Assembly: GCA_017524165.1 (NCBI GenBank)
Contig: JAFWUH010000002.1
Span: 1-64,000, forward strand
DNA from: Clostridia bacterium
Lineage (GTDB): Bacteria > Bacillota > Clostridia > Oscillospirales > Acutalibacteraceae
Reading direction: 5' to 3'
DNA: 64,000 bases
Every line of letters starts with the position of its first letter. Within the stretch, counting starts at the first letter, position 1. This document shows positions 36,688 to 46,587 of this stretch, piece by piece. Position numbers and translations under genes: made by a program. The notes under the pieces were generated by a model. The model ran no database searches, was not told the origin of the DNA, and saw only the letters and a program-made list of their open reading frames with translations.

Positions 36688-39600
36688 ATGGCTAATATTG
36701 AGCACGAGATTGAGTTTGAATCCATAAAAATCGGTCTTGCATCTCCCGAGCAGATCCGCAGTTGGTCGCACGGAGAGGTTGTAAAGCCGGAAACCGTCAA
36801 CTACCGTACCTTAAAACCAGAAGCAGGCGGATTGTTCTGCGAACGCATTTTCGGGCCGCAAAAGGACTGGGAATGTCATTGCGGTAAATATAAACGGATT
36901 CGCTATAAAGGGAAAATTTGCGAGCGTTGCGGGGTTGAAGTGACCCGCGCAAAGGTTCGCCGTGAACGCATGGGATCCATTGAACTGGCGGCGCCGGTTT
37001 CTCATATTTGGTATTTTAAGACCATTCCGTCGAGAATGGGTTCGGTGTTGGATGTTTCACCTAAAGCTTTGGAGCAGGTGCTTTATTTCTCACAGTATAT
37101 CGTGACCGATCCCGGTACAACGCCGCTGGAGAAAAAGCAGCTGTTGAATGAAAAACAGTACCTTGAAATGCGGGAAAAATACGAAGATGACTTTACCGCC
37201 GGCATGGGCGCTGAAGCCATTAAGAAGTTGTTGATCACCATCGGTTTGAACGATGAACAAAGCCGTCTTAAATTAGAACAGGTAGACTTGTTGGAAAAAC
37301 AACGCAAACTCCGCTTGGAGGAAAAGGAATTAACCGAAACAGATGCCGCGCGTTTAGCCGAGTTAGACGAACTGTTGGAAGGCGTAGACGGCTTGACCGC
37401 CGAATGTACGGCATTGCGGGAAGAATTGGAAAATGCTACCGGTCAAAAGCGTTTGCGGATCATCAAACGCTTGGAGGTCTTGGAGGCATTCCGCGCTTCC
37501 GGCAACCGTCCGGAATGGATGATCCTGGATGTTATCCCGGTCATTCCGCCCGATTTGCGCCCGATGGTGCAGTTGGACGGCGGCCGTTTCGCCACCAGTG
37601 ATTTGAATGATCTGTACCGTCGCGTTATCAACCGTAATAACCGCTTAAAGCGTTTGTTGGAGTTGGGCGCACCGGATATTATTGTGCGTAATGAAAAACG
37701 CATGTTGCAGGAAGCTGTTGACGCGTTGATCGACAACGGTCGCCGCGGCAAGCCGGTTACCGGACCGAGTAACCGCGCGCTGAAATCCCTTTCGGATATG
37801 TTAAAGGGTAAACAGGGACGGTTTAGACAAAATCTGCTCGGAAAGCGTGTCGACTATTCCGGCCGTTCGGTTATCGTGGTCGGACCGGAATTGAAGATGT
37901 ATCAGTGCGGTTTGCCGAAAGAGATGGCGTTAGAGCTCTTTAAGCCGTTCGTTATGAAACGCCTGGTAGAGACCAAGTCGGCAACCAATATTAAACAAGC
38001 CCGTAAAATGGTCGAACGCGCGTCGGCGGAAATCTGGGATGCGTTGGAATTGGTCATCAAGGAGCATCCGGTGCTCTTGAACCGCGCACCGACCCTGCAC
38101 CGCTTGGGTATTCAGGCGTTTGAACCGATTTTGGTCGAAGGCAAAGCGTTAAAACTGCATCCGCTCGTCTGTACGGCTTATAACGCCGACTTCGACGGCG
38201 ACCAAATGGCGGTTCACCTTCCGCTGTCTGCCGAGGCACAGGCCGAAGCTCGGTTCCTGATGTTGGCGGCTAATAATCTGTTGAAGCCGTCTGACGGAAA
38301 ACCGGTCTCGGTACCGACGCAGGATATGGTTTTGGGCTCTTACTACCTGACCTTGGTGAGAACCGATGAACCGGGCGTCAATAAAGTCTTCCGCGATAAA
38401 AACGAAGCCATTATGGCTTATCAGGACGGCGCGCTCGGTCTTCATGCACCGATTCGTGTGCGCATGACCGACGAAAACGGTAATGCCGCGTTGATTTGGT
38501 GTACGGTTGGATTTATCATCTTTAACGAATCCATTCCGCAGGATCTCGGCTTTGCCGACCGTTCAGCACAACCGCTGGATCTGGAATGGAACTTCCACCT
38601 GAAAGATCCTGACAAGAAATTTGTCGAAAGCGCTGACGATATTATTCAAAATAAGGTTGGTAAAAAGCAACTCGGAAAAATCATCGACCGTTGCATTACG
38701 CTGCACGGCACGAGTGAATCGGCAATTGCTTTGGATAAAATTAAGGCAACCGGCTTTAAATATTCCACCAAGGGTGCGATCACCGTTTCGGTTTCGGATG
38801 CGGTCATTCCGCCTGCCAAGAAGGATATTTTGACAGACGCTGAAAAACAAATTGATAATATCACACGCGATTATCGCCGCGGCTTGCTGAAAGACGAAGA
38901 ACGCGACCGCTTTATTATTGACATTTGGAATCAGGCAACCGAAGATGTTGCCGATGCGCTGAAGGATAACTTGGACGAGTTCAACCCCATTTTCATGATG
39001 GCGGATTCCGGTGCGCGTGGTTCCATGAGTCAGATTCGTCAGCTCGCCGGTATGCGCGGCTTGATTGCCAATACCGCCGGTAAGGTTATCAAGGTTCCGA
39101 TTCGTGCCAACTACCGTGAAGGATTAAATGTTTTAGAGTACTTTATTTCTTCGCGCGGTGCGCGTAAAGGTTTGGCTGATACGGCTTTGCGTACAGCCGA
39201 CTCGGGTTATTTGACCCGTCGTTTGGTCGATGTTTCGCAGGATGTCATCGTCCGTGAATTGGATTGCGGTACCGAGGAAGGGTTGGAAGTCTTTGATATC
39301 ATGGACGGAAACCATCTGTTGGAATCGTTGGAGGAACGCTTGATCGGTCGCTATTTACTCCATCCGATCATCAATGAGGAAACCGGAGAAGTTATCTGCG
39401 ATAATGAACACATGATGACCGAAGCCGACGCTAAACGCATTGTTGCTTCCGGCGTCACGCGTGTTGTCATTCGTTCGATCTTGACCTGCCATAGCCATCA
39501 CGGCGTTTGCCAGAAGTGCTACGGTGCCAACCTGGCAACCAACCTGCCGGTTACGGTGGGTGAAGCAGTCGGTATCGTTGCGGCACAGTCCATCGGTGAA

Positions 39601-40449
39601 CCGGGTACACAGTTAACGATGCGTACCTTCCACACCGGCGGTATCGCCAGCACCGAGGATATCACACAAGGTCTTCCGCGTGTGGAAGAACTCTTTGAAG
39701 CACGCCGTCCGAAGCGTTGCGGCGTCATTGCCAAGATGTCCGGCCGTATTCGTATCGCCGAAGAAAAACGCAGCAATGTGGTTCACATTGTGAACGACGA
39801 AACGGCGGAGGAAGAGAAGATCGCCATCCCGTACGGTGCCCGTATCCTCGTGAATGACGGGGATTATGTTCAGGCCGGAGATATGATCCTGCCGGGCGCA
39901 AAGTATCCGCAGGATATTTTGGAAGCGCAGGGTGCCGAGGCGGTTCAGGAATATATCATTGCTGAAATTCAGAATGCTTACCGTACGCAAGGTGTTGATA
40001 TCAACGATAAGCACATTGAGGTCATTGTCCGCCAGATGATGCGGAAATTGCGTATCATCGACGCCGGCTCGACCGGTTTGTTGCAGAATGTCAGCTATGA
40101 ATATAAAGAAATTGCCGAAGAAAACGCCAAGATCGATGCCCGCATTGCCGCCGGAGAAGAGGGTCTGACGAAGGCAACCTATCAACCGACCTTGCTGGGT
40201 ATCACCAAAGCGTCTTTAGCAACCGAATCGTTCCTTTCTGCCGCCTCTTTCCAGGAGACAACCAAGGTATTGACCGAAGCCGCGATCCGCGGAAAGGTCG
40301 ATCCGCTGTTCGGCTTGAAAGAAAATGTTATTATCGGTAAGTTGGTACCTGCCGGTACCGGCATGCAGTGCGAGGAAATCAATCCGACCGAGACCACCGT
40401 TCCGACAGAGAACGAAACAACCGAGGATCTTTCGGAATCTGCGTCTTAA
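36688..40449 (+). CDS. rpoC: RNA polymerase beta' subunit
   Basis: Catalytic subunit of 1253 residues. It has the N-terminal zinc ribbon [20 protein letters not shown], the catalytic [12 protein letters not shown] at about residues 491-502, the trigger-loop region ([19 protein letters not shown]) and the second zinc site [16 protein letters not shown] 36688 is preferred: GGAGG lies upstream, and other RpoC proteins begin near the [21 protein letters not shown] stretch. An earlier ATG at 36667 touches the rpoB stop. A strong terminator follows. Confidence 0.97.
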   Translation: MANIEHEIEFESIKIGLASPEQIRSWSHGEVVKPETVNYRTLKPEAGGLFCERIFGPQKDWECHCGKYKRIRYKGKICERCGVEVTRAKVRRERMGSIELAAPVSHIWYFKTIPSRMGSVLDVSPKALEQVLYFSQYIVTDPGTTPLEKKQLLNEKQYLEMREKYEDDFTAGMGAEAIKKLLITIGLNDEQSRLKLEQVDLLEKQRKLRLEEKELTETDAARLAELDELLEGVDGLTAECTALREELENATGQKRLRIIKRLEVLEAFRASGNRPEWMILDVIPVIPPDLRPMVQLDGGRFATSDLNDLYRRVINRNNRLKRLLELGAPDIIVRNEKRMLQEAVDALIDNGRRGKPVTGPSNRALKSLSDMLKGKQGRFRQNLLGKRVDYSGRSVIVVGPELKMYQCGLPKEMALELFKPFVMKRLVETKSATNIKQARKMVERASAEIWDALELVIKEHPVLLNRAPTLHRLGIQAFEPILVEGKALKLHPLVCTAYNADFDGDQMAVHLPLSAEAQAEARFLMLAANNLLKPSDGKPVSVPTQDMVLGSYYLTLVRTDEPGVNKVFRDKNEAIMAYQDGALGLHAPIRVRMTDENGNAALIWCTVGFIIFNESIPQDLGFADRSAQPLDLEWNFHLKDPDKKFVESADDIIQNKVGKKQLGKIIDRCITLHGTSESAIALDKIKATGFKYSTKGAITVSVSDAVIPPAKKDILTDAEKQIDNITRDYRRGLLKDEERDRFIIDIWNQATEDVADALKDNLDEFNPIFMMADSGARGSMSQIRQLAGMRGLIANTAGKVIKVPIRANYREGLNVLEYFISSRGARKGLADTALRTADSGYLTRRLVDVSQDVIVRELDCGTEEGLEVFDIMDGNHLLESLEERLIGRYLLHPIINEETGEVICDNEHMMTEADAKRIVASGVTRVVIRSILTCHSHHGVCQKCYGANLATNLPVTVGEAVGIVAAQSIGEPGTQLTMRTFHTGGIASTEDITQGLPRVEELFEARRPKRCGVIAKMSGRIRIAEEKRSNVVHIVNDETAEEEKIAIPYGARILVNDGDYVQAGDMILPGAKYPQDILEAQGAEAVQEYIIAEIQNAYRTQGVDINDKHIEVIVRQMMRKLRIIDAGSTGLLQNVSYEYKEIAEENAKIDARIAAGEEGLTKATYQPTLLGITKASLATESFLSAASFQETTKVLTEAAIRGKVDPLFGLKENVIIGKLVPAGTGMQCEEINPTETTVPTENETTEDLSESAS

Positions 40450-40470
40450 AGCATTATTTTTCTCAAAAAA

Positions 40471-40512
40471 ATCCCTGTGCGATAGAAATTTCTATCACAC
40501 AGGGATTTTTAT
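40471..40512 (+). terminator. Terminator of rpoBC
   Basis: ATCCCTGTG-C-GATAG (40471-40485) pairs with CTATC-A-CACAGGGAT (40492-40506), followed by TTTTT; the opposite strand also has a T-tract, so the converging lipoprotein gene may use it. Confidence 0.88.
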
Positions 40513-40565
40513 TTGGCTCTTTGTAAATAATTGGGGTAAAGAGTTAAAATTTAAAAAGTATATTA

Positions 40566-41885
40566 TTACTGACTCAATACCGTATAATACTGTTCCAATG
40601 CCGCATCAATTTCAGCAAAATGTTGTCCTTCCGGAGAAAAAGGAGAAAGCCAAACGGTACGGTCTTGTGCTGATAAATCGCGGCAGGGGATCATTTGTTC
40701 TGTTACATAGGGATAGATCGCACCAAAAGAACTCAAATACGGAAATACGGAAATACCGTCATGATTGAGCAATTCAGCATTTGCTTGTTGCATTTTTTCG
40801 GATTGTTGCTTTGGAACAACCGGTTCCTGATTTGAGGAGTCAAAAAGCCAATGAGAATTTTCAAAGCCTAACATTAACTTTCGTGAAACTTCCTCACGGT
40901 AAAGGTAAGAAATTAACGCATATGCGGTTTGTTTATGTTGTCCGTCATGGATGACGGTGGCATAACTTCCTGTTTGGGAATATGCCGATAAAAATGCATT
41001 TGGCGTTCCGCGAATGGTCAACGGCAGATAAACCTGTTCGCCGGCAAGCTGGTTCCAACGTAACACAAAATCGGTTTGCCCGATAAAGATCAACGGCTGT
41101 GCTTTGGCATCAAAATCATCAATCGTTCGTGCGGAGATGTCTTCTTGCTTCAATCGGTTTAAGAAGTCGATTAACGGTGCGAAAGAACCGGACCCCGGTT
41201 GATCTGTGCGTACTTGATATCTAGTTTGCGTATCTATACCGAAAAGATGCTCTAAGGTACGATGTCCGATCGAATCAAACAGTATTTGCTCCTGCACATC
41301 GGAAACAGAAGCGGCAGAACAATTTTGGATTAAGCTGATTAATTGCGGAAAGGTGTTAATATTCGGACTGCCAAGCGCTTCATAGGCTTTTTTATAAATA
41401 TAGATGCCCTCGCTCGCAGTTAAAGGACTCGTTTCAGCGGAAAAGCCACCTGGCAAATACCAAAGTGTATTATTTTCGGCATGAAGTTGGCGGACATGTT
41501 GCGGTATTTCCGAGAAAATACTATCTTGTTTCGTCAAGAAAACCAAGGGCATAGAAACCTTGATTTTAAGCAAATTGTTATCGTAAAGCGGCAGCGTTAT
41601 TAAATCGGGATAGTCTTCCGAAAGAAGAAGCTTTAAAATTTCTACATTCTTTTTCTGCCGGACGATCCGAAGATGTGGAACAATATTTGTTTCTTTTGAA
41701 ACTTCTTTTAAAAGTCGATAGCTTTCCCACTCTTTATCAATACGGGCATCGGTATCAAAAAGCACCCATTCCACTGCTTCCGGAGAAGTTGTTTTTTGAA
41801 CTGTTTGTTTCGGAGAATTGCTTTTGCAGGAGACAAAAGCAAAGATCAAAAGAGAGGAAAGCGCAATCATCATTTTTCTTTTCAT
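40566..41885 (-). CDS. Solute-binding lipoprotein coupled to a two-component system
   Basis: A 439-residue exported protein. A short signal sequence ends at a lipobox-like AFVSC, giving a lipid-anchored Cys near residue 20. The rest looks like a family 1 extracellular sugar-binding protein (LPGGFSAETSPLTASEGIYIYKKAYEALG, YRREEVSRKLMLGFE-like C-terminal), though similarity is weak to the eye. The ATG overlaps the histidine kinase stop by four bases (ATGA), so it is made with the sensor pair. No ABC permease genes lie nearby, so it may act as a ligand sensor for the kinase or feed a permease encoded elsewhere. Confidence 0.75.
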   Translation of the reverse strand: MKRKMMIALSSLLIFAFVSCKSNSPKQTVQKTTSPEAVEWVLFDTDARIDKEWESYRLLKEVSKETNIVPHLRIVRQKKNVEILKLLLSEDYPDLITLPLYDNNLLKIKVSMPLVFLTKQDSIFSEIPQHVRQLHAENNTLWYLPGGFSAETSPLTASEGIYIYKKAYEALGSPNINTFPQLISLIQNCSAASVSDVQEQILFDSIGHRTLEHLFGIDTQTRYQVRTDQPGSGSFAPLIDFLNRLKQEDISARTIDDFDAKAQPLIFIGQTDFVLRWNQLAGEQVYLPLTIRGTPNAFLSAYSQTGSYATVIHDGQHKQTAYALISYLYREEVSRKLMLGFENSHWLFDSSNQEPVVPKQQSEKMQQANAELLNHDGISVFPYLSSFGAIYPYVTEQMIPCRDLSAQDRTVWLSPFSPEGQHFAEIDAALEQYYTVLSQ

Positions 41886-43606
41886 TCGGCATCCCACTCC
41901 TTTGCCGGAATTATGATGGTGCAGACGGTACCGTTAGGATCCGGATGGATGGTAATTCCGTATTGTTCGCCGAAGAATAGTTGAATACGGGTGTTGACAT
42001 TGGAAAAACCGTATCCCTTATTTCCCTCAATGACAGCTTTTGCGGTTTCTTCATCAATCGGGACGCCGCTATTAAAGACATCAATTTGAACCAGCGGTTC
42101 CTGCGCTGTTTGTATCAGCTTAGCCGTGATTTTGATTTTACCGCGCTGGCCGTTTGGCAACGGTTCCAATCCGTGTTCCAGGGCATTTTCCACCAAGGGT
42201 TGCAACATTAAATTGATGCCTTGATATTCTTCTAAAACAGGGTCAATATCCTCTTCGTAATCAAAGGAGTTATTGTGCATATCCATCTGCAGATAGACAT
42301 AGGCACGCACATTGCGGAATTCATCATGTAAACGGATCTTTGTGTTCCCTTTATTCAAACAAGTGCGATAAAAATCAGCTAAATTGGTGGCAAAAGCACT
42401 GGTTTGCGCGTCATTGTTCATGATACTGCGCCAGTTAATGGTATCCATACAGTTATAAAGGAAATGAGGATTGATTTGATTTTGAAGAATATGCAGTTGT
42501 TCTTCTTTGCGCCGAATCTCGTTCTTATACTGCTCAATAATCAGAGAATTAATGCGTTCCATCATGCGGTTAAACAAGAGGGAAAGCTGTCCGATTTCAT
42601 CCTTGGAAGGGTCGATATCAGTTTGCAGATCCAACTGCCCTTCGCCGATCAAAACCATTTCGGAAGCAATATTATTGATACGCTTGGATATTTTCAGAGA
42701 ACTGAGCACCGAAAAAAATGCGACTGCAATCAGACAAATAATCCCGATGGTGATCGCACCGATCAGGATTGGTGAAAATCCTTTGTACAAGGTGTCTTGC
42801 GGAATCAATAAATACAGGTACCAATCGGTACATTCAATATAGAGCGGTTTAAAAAGATAAGATTTGTTATGAATGCGTACGGTGTTTCGAGTAGATTGTT
42901 TGAACTTGTTCAACACGACCTGACCGAAATTTTGCTTTAAATGGGAATCTAAATAGAGGTTTTTCCCCGCTTGATTCTGCACGATAAAAATATACTCATC
43001 GGAATTTTGAATCATTTGGTTGCCAAAAAAGAATTCATTTTTTTCGGCAACCGAGAGGAAACCAACGGTAGTGTCAGGACGATAAGGATCTATTAGCCGA
43101 TAATGGATGATCGTTTGGGATTGATCGCACAGAAAACTACGGTATTGTTGCTTGGGAAAGTCGGCGTTAATCGCTTCAAAAGAATCGGTACTGACAGCGT
43201 TATCCGCTGAAAGCACTTTTCCGTTGGCTAAAAACAAGGTAATCTTTGTCGTATAGTGAAAAGAAGGATCCAACTGTTGCTTAATTTCCTGCAATTGTTT
43301 CCGAACAAATTGTTCGGAAGAAAGGGAAGAAGAGGCTTTTTGTAACAGCAGTAAAAAAGAATCGTCATAAATGACCGGTTGACAAACATTGTCGATCAGG
43401 TGTAAATTTTCCTCAACTTGAGTGCCTACGGCAGCAGCGGCGGTGGAAAGTCTGGTGGCGACCTGCGAACGCATTAATCGAATAGAGGACGAGCAGGTAA
43501 AAACCGTTAAAATCAATACCGGTATTACCGAGATCACCAGATAAACAGATAAAAGCTTCTGCCAAAGCTTCATCCGCTGAATACGGTTTTTAAGTTGTTT
43601 TTTCAT
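41882..43606 (-). CDS. Sensor histidine kinase, YesM/LytS-type
   Basis: A 574-residue kinase with a first membrane helix (about 15-37), a large extracellular dCache-like region (about 40-275), a second helix (about 277-300), HAMP (about 300-355) and a His_kinase domain with the phosphorylated His in QNQINPHFLYN near residue 386, followed by a HATPase domain (LQPLVENALEHGLEP, GYGFSNVNTRIQLFFG). Kinases of this family sense carbohydrates with AraC-type partners. It overlaps the regulator gene by 17 bases and the lipoprotein gene by four. Confidence 0.92.
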   Translation of the reverse strand: MKKQLKNRIQRMKLWQKLLSVYLVISVIPVLILTVFTCSSSIRLMRSQVATRLSTAAAAVGTQVEENLHLIDNVCQPVIYDDSFLLLLQKASSSLSSEQFVRKQLQEIKQQLDPSFHYTTKITLFLANGKVLSADNAVSTDSFEAINADFPKQQYRSFLCDQSQTIIHYRLIDPYRPDTTVGFLSVAEKNEFFFGNQMIQNSDEYIFIVQNQAGKNLYLDSHLKQNFGQVVLNKFKQSTRNTVRIHNKSYLFKPLYIECTDWYLYLLIPQDTLYKGFSPILIGAITIGIICLIAVAFFSVLSSLKISKRINNIASEMVLIGEGQLDLQTDIDPSKDEIGQLSLLFNRMMERINSLIIEQYKNEIRRKEEQLHILQNQINPHFLYNCMDTINWRSIMNNDAQTSAFATNLADFYRTCLNKGNTKIRLHDEFRNVRAYVYLQMDMHNNSFDYEEDIDPVLEEYQGINLMLQPLVENALEHGLEPLPNGQRGKIKITAKLIQTAQEPLVQIDVFNSGVPIDEETAKAVIEGNKGYGFSNVNTRIQLFFGEQYGITIHPDPNGTVCTIIIPAKEWDAE

Positions 43607-45047
43607 GGTATTGTTTCATCTCACGATACTGCATCGGCGACATTCCGCAATGATTGCGGAAAATCTGACAAAAATAAGAACGGTTGGAATATCCGACCTG
43701 TTCACAAATCTCACCGATGCGAAGTTGGGTGGAACGAAGCAGATCTTTCGCCCTTTCTACGCGGTAATTGGTCAAATATTTCAAGAAATTAACACCCGTT
43801 GTTTTTTTGAAAAGATAGGAAAAATAACAGGACGAAAGAAATACTTCCGTGGCAAGACTGTCCAAACTGATGTCTTCCATATACTTTTGATGAATAATAT
43901 CGAGCGCTTTTTGTATGGCTAAGGTTTCGGAATTGTCGACCGAAGAGGTATGAATTATTTCATAAACGGTATTTTTTAATTCTTCTACATTGTTGTTTTT
44001 ATCAATGGCTAAAAGAAAAGGTATAAATTGCCCGCGGTGTTCATCGTTCTTCCAAAGACAAATTCTGGCAATATTAGCACAAGCAGATTTTAAAATGGCA
44101 ATCGGGAGATTGTGATTAAGCTGTTGCTTGGAAAAAAGTTGATCCAACAAATCGTCGGCGCTATTGAATTCGTGTCGTACAGCATATTTGGCAATCTTCT
44201 CACAGTTTTCCCAGATCAGCTGTATGTCTGATTCGGTCAGATGATGTGTTTGGTCGTCAAGATAGACGATCTCATTCTCCACCAAATAGAACTTTGCGGT
44301 AGAACACTGCTCCATTTCATCGTATAAAGACCGCAATTCTTTGGAATCGGTAAAATGACCGCCATAGGTGATCAAACAGAAATTATCAGTATCGGATAAT
44401 TTTTCTTTTAATTCTAAAATATACTTTTGTGCGGCTTCTTCTTGAGCGGCAAAAAACAAACACTGAAATTCATTTAACGGGATCTGCATGATATCGGTCG
44501 GCAGGGGAGGCAGAATGCTTACAAAATCCGGTTTACTAAAGAAAGGATGAACAAAGTCCAACAAGAACAGATACCCGGAAATCATTTCAATGGTTTGAGA
44601 CGCTTGTGCAGAAGGAATCGCAGAGATAAAATCATATATATACCGGATTTCATTCTCGACGGATTCTTCGGAAACCTCATTCATTAAGCTGTGAAAGCAG
44701 TCCAAAAACAAATCAACCTTGATCGGTTTTAAAAGATATTTTGTTACGCCCACATCAATAGCAGATTGCGCATATTGAAAGTTGTCAAAGGAACTGAAAA
44801 CAACACATTTTAAAGCAGGCTGAATTTTTCGTGCATCCTTTATCAATTCTAATCCTGATTTGCCCGGCATTTTAATATCAGACAACAGAATATCATATTT
44901 ACTTTGACAAAGGATTTGCAACGCCTCGTCGGCAGAACCGGCTGTGGTGACGAGAATCGGCAGTTGGTTTTGTTCGATCAAATAACAAATGCCGTTGCGG
45001 TCAAGCTCTTTATCGTCAACGACTAAAAGGCGAAATGTTTGTTTCAT
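43590..45047 (-). CDS. Response regulator, YesN type with AraC DNA-binding domain
   Basis: A 485-residue regulator. The receiver domain (about 1-120) has VVDDKELDR, phosphoacceptor Asp in DILLSDIKMPG near residue 57 and the Lys in YLLKPI near 106; a long middle region of unknown fold follows; the AraC HTH pair lies at about 385-480 (ISLDSLATEVFLSSCYFSYLFKK, RIGEICEQVGYSNRSYFCQIF). ATG 45045-45047 has GGAGG eight bases upstream. It likely controls the divergent glycan operon. First gene of its own three-gene operon. Confidence 0.92.
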   Translation of the reverse strand: MKQTFRLLVVDDKELDRNGICYLIEQNQLPILVTTAGSADEALQILCQSKYDILLSDIKMPGKSGLELIKDARKIQPALKCVVFSSFDNFQYAQSAIDVGVTKYLLKPIKVDLFLDCFHSLMNEVSEESVENEIRYIYDFISAIPSAQASQTIEMISGYLFLLDFVHPFFSKPDFVSILPPLPTDIMQIPLNEFQCLFFAAQEEAAQKYILELKEKLSDTDNFCLITYGGHFTDSKELRSLYDEMEQCSTAKFYLVENEIVYLDDQTHHLTESDIQLIWENCEKIAKYAVRHEFNSADDLLDQLFSKQQLNHNLPIAILKSACANIARICLWKNDEHRGQFIPFLLAIDKNNNVEELKNTVYEIIHTSSVDNSETLAIQKALDIIHQKYMEDISLDSLATEVFLSSCYFSYLFKKTTGVNFLKYLTNYRVERAKDLLRSTQLRIGEICEQVGYSNRSYFCQIFRNHCGMSPMQYREMKQYHEKTT

Positions 45048-45101
45048 AAAGAAATCCTCCAAATTTTCCGCAACTAAAAGGTGCAAAAATATTTATTTGT
45101 T

Positions 45102-45130
45102 ATTATAACACACATTTTTTTCGGTGTCTA
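45102..45130 (-). promoter_or_regulatory. Promoter of the regulator operon
   Basis: On the minus strand TAGACA (complement of 45125-45130) and TATAAT (complement of 45102-45107) are 17 bases apart. Confidence 0.6.
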
Positions 45131-45226
45131 TCTTTATTTAAAGGTCAAAAAATACCAAATGATATTAATTTTTTTAGAAAAACAAAACGAACGAAAAAAA
45201 ACAACATAAAATCACAAAAAATTTTC

Positions 45227-45255
45227 TTGCGAAAAAACGATTTTTTTTGTATAGT
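45227..45255 (+). promoter_or_regulatory. Promoter of the glycan operon
   Basis: TTGCGA (45227-45232) and TATAGT (45250-45255) are 17 bases apart. The 202 bases between the divergent start codons are very A-rich and would hold any AraC-type binding sites; no clear direct repeat was seen by eye. Confidence 0.6.
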
Positions 45256-45289
45256 ATATACAGAAAAAACAAAAAGGGAAGTTGTCTTT

Positions 45290-46558
45290 ATGAGTGAACC
45301 TGTTAAAGTTGCAATCCTTGGTTGCGGTATGCGCGGTCAATTTATGTATGCGCCTTTTTCTAAATTGCGCCCGGATTTAATGAAGTTAGTTGCCGTTGCA
45401 GAACCGGATCAGGCAAAACGCGAAGAGATTGCACAAGAATATGATCTTCCTTCTGATAAATGTTTTTTTTCGGCAGAGGACTTTCTGGCACAACCGAAAA
45501 TGGCGGATGTGGTATTTCTTTGTACCCAAGACCGTCAACATGTTTCCCAGGCGGTTGCCGCATTAGACAAGGGATATCATTTGATGTTGGAAAAGCCTGC
45601 CGCGACCACGGTGGAAGATTGTGAAACGATTTTGGCAGCGGCAAACCGCAATAACAGCAAGGTTGCTGTTTGTCATGTTCTTCGTTATACGATGTTCTAT
45701 CAGTTGATCAAATTTTATATTCAATCAGGTCGTATAGGTGATGTAATGTCGGTCAATCAACTGGAACAGGTCGGTTGGTGGCACATGGCACATAGTTTTG
45801 TTCGCGGGAATTGGAGAAATTCGGATGAGAGCTGTCCCATGATTTTGGCAAAATCCTGTCATGATATGGATATCATTCGGTGGTTGGTCGGCAAGCCTTG
45901 CAAACGAGTGTCTTCTTTCGGTTCGTTGGGACATTTTAATGCCGAGCATGCTCCCTACGGTGCGGCAGAACGGTGTTTGGATGGCTGTAAGGCAAAAGAC
46001 GGATGTCCTTATGATGCTGAAAAAATTTACATTTTTGAACGCTACGGTTCAGTAGAATCCCATTATTCCCGCTCCGGTGCGCTGACTGAGGACCGTTCGC
46101 TGGAAGGGGTCTACAAAGCGCTTCGTACCGGTCCTTACGGCAGATGTGTCTATCATTGTGATAATAATGTTGTGGATCATCAGGTCGTCAATTTGGAGTT
46201 TGAAGACAATATTACCGCGGCGTTCACGATGTGTGCGTTTACCGGTGAATTCTCCAGAAAAACGGAAATTTACGGTACTCGGGGGTCTATCCGCGGCGAT
46301 ATGGCTGAAAATAAATTGTATTTGACTACATTCGGTCAGCCGACCGAGGTGATTGATGTCGCCGAATATACGACTGATTTCTCTGGCCACGGCGGCGGAG
46401 ACAATAAGATGATGACGGAATTCTTGGAGTATGTTCGCGGCGACCGTCCGATGAGCAATACCTTGACGACATTGGAAACCTCCATTGAAAGTCATAAAAT
46501 GGCATTGCTGGCGGAAGAATCCCGTGTGCATGGCGGTCAACCGGTTGACATTCATTGA
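45290..46558 (+). CDS. Gfo/Idh/MocA family oxidoreductase
   Basis: A 422-residue NAD(P)-dependent sugar or inositol oxidoreductase. The N-terminal Rossmann fold has VAILGCGMRGQFMYAPFSKL, and the EKPAATTVEDCE motif near residue 100 holds the conserved Lys of the EKP triad; HVLRYTMFYQLIKFYIQSGRIGDVM starts the substrate domain. A Cys-rich insert CLDGCKAKDGCPYDAEKIYI is unusual for the family and may bind a metal. AGGGAAG precedes the ATG. First gene of the glycan operon, so it may process the released sugar. Confidence 0.88.
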   Translation: MSEPVKVAILGCGMRGQFMYAPFSKLRPDLMKLVAVAEPDQAKREEIAQEYDLPSDKCFFSAEDFLAQPKMADVVFLCTQDRQHVSQAVAALDKGYHLMLEKPAATTVEDCETILAAANRNNSKVAVCHVLRYTMFYQLIKFYIQSGRIGDVMSVNQLEQVGWWHMAHSFVRGNWRNSDESCPMILAKSCHDMDIIRWLVGKPCKRVSSFGSLGHFNAEHAPYGAAERCLDGCKAKDGCPYDAEKIYIFERYGSVESHYSRSGALTEDRSLEGVYKALRTGPYGRCVYHCDNNVVDHQVVNLEFEDNITAAFTMCAFTGEFSRKTEIYGTRGSIRGDMAENKLYLTTFGQPTEVIDVAEYTTDFSGHGGGDNKMMTEFLEYVRGDRPMSNTLTTLETSIESHKMALLAEESRVHGGQPVDIH

Positions 46559-46587
46559 GCAAATCTCCTATGAAAGGGGCAAAAACC

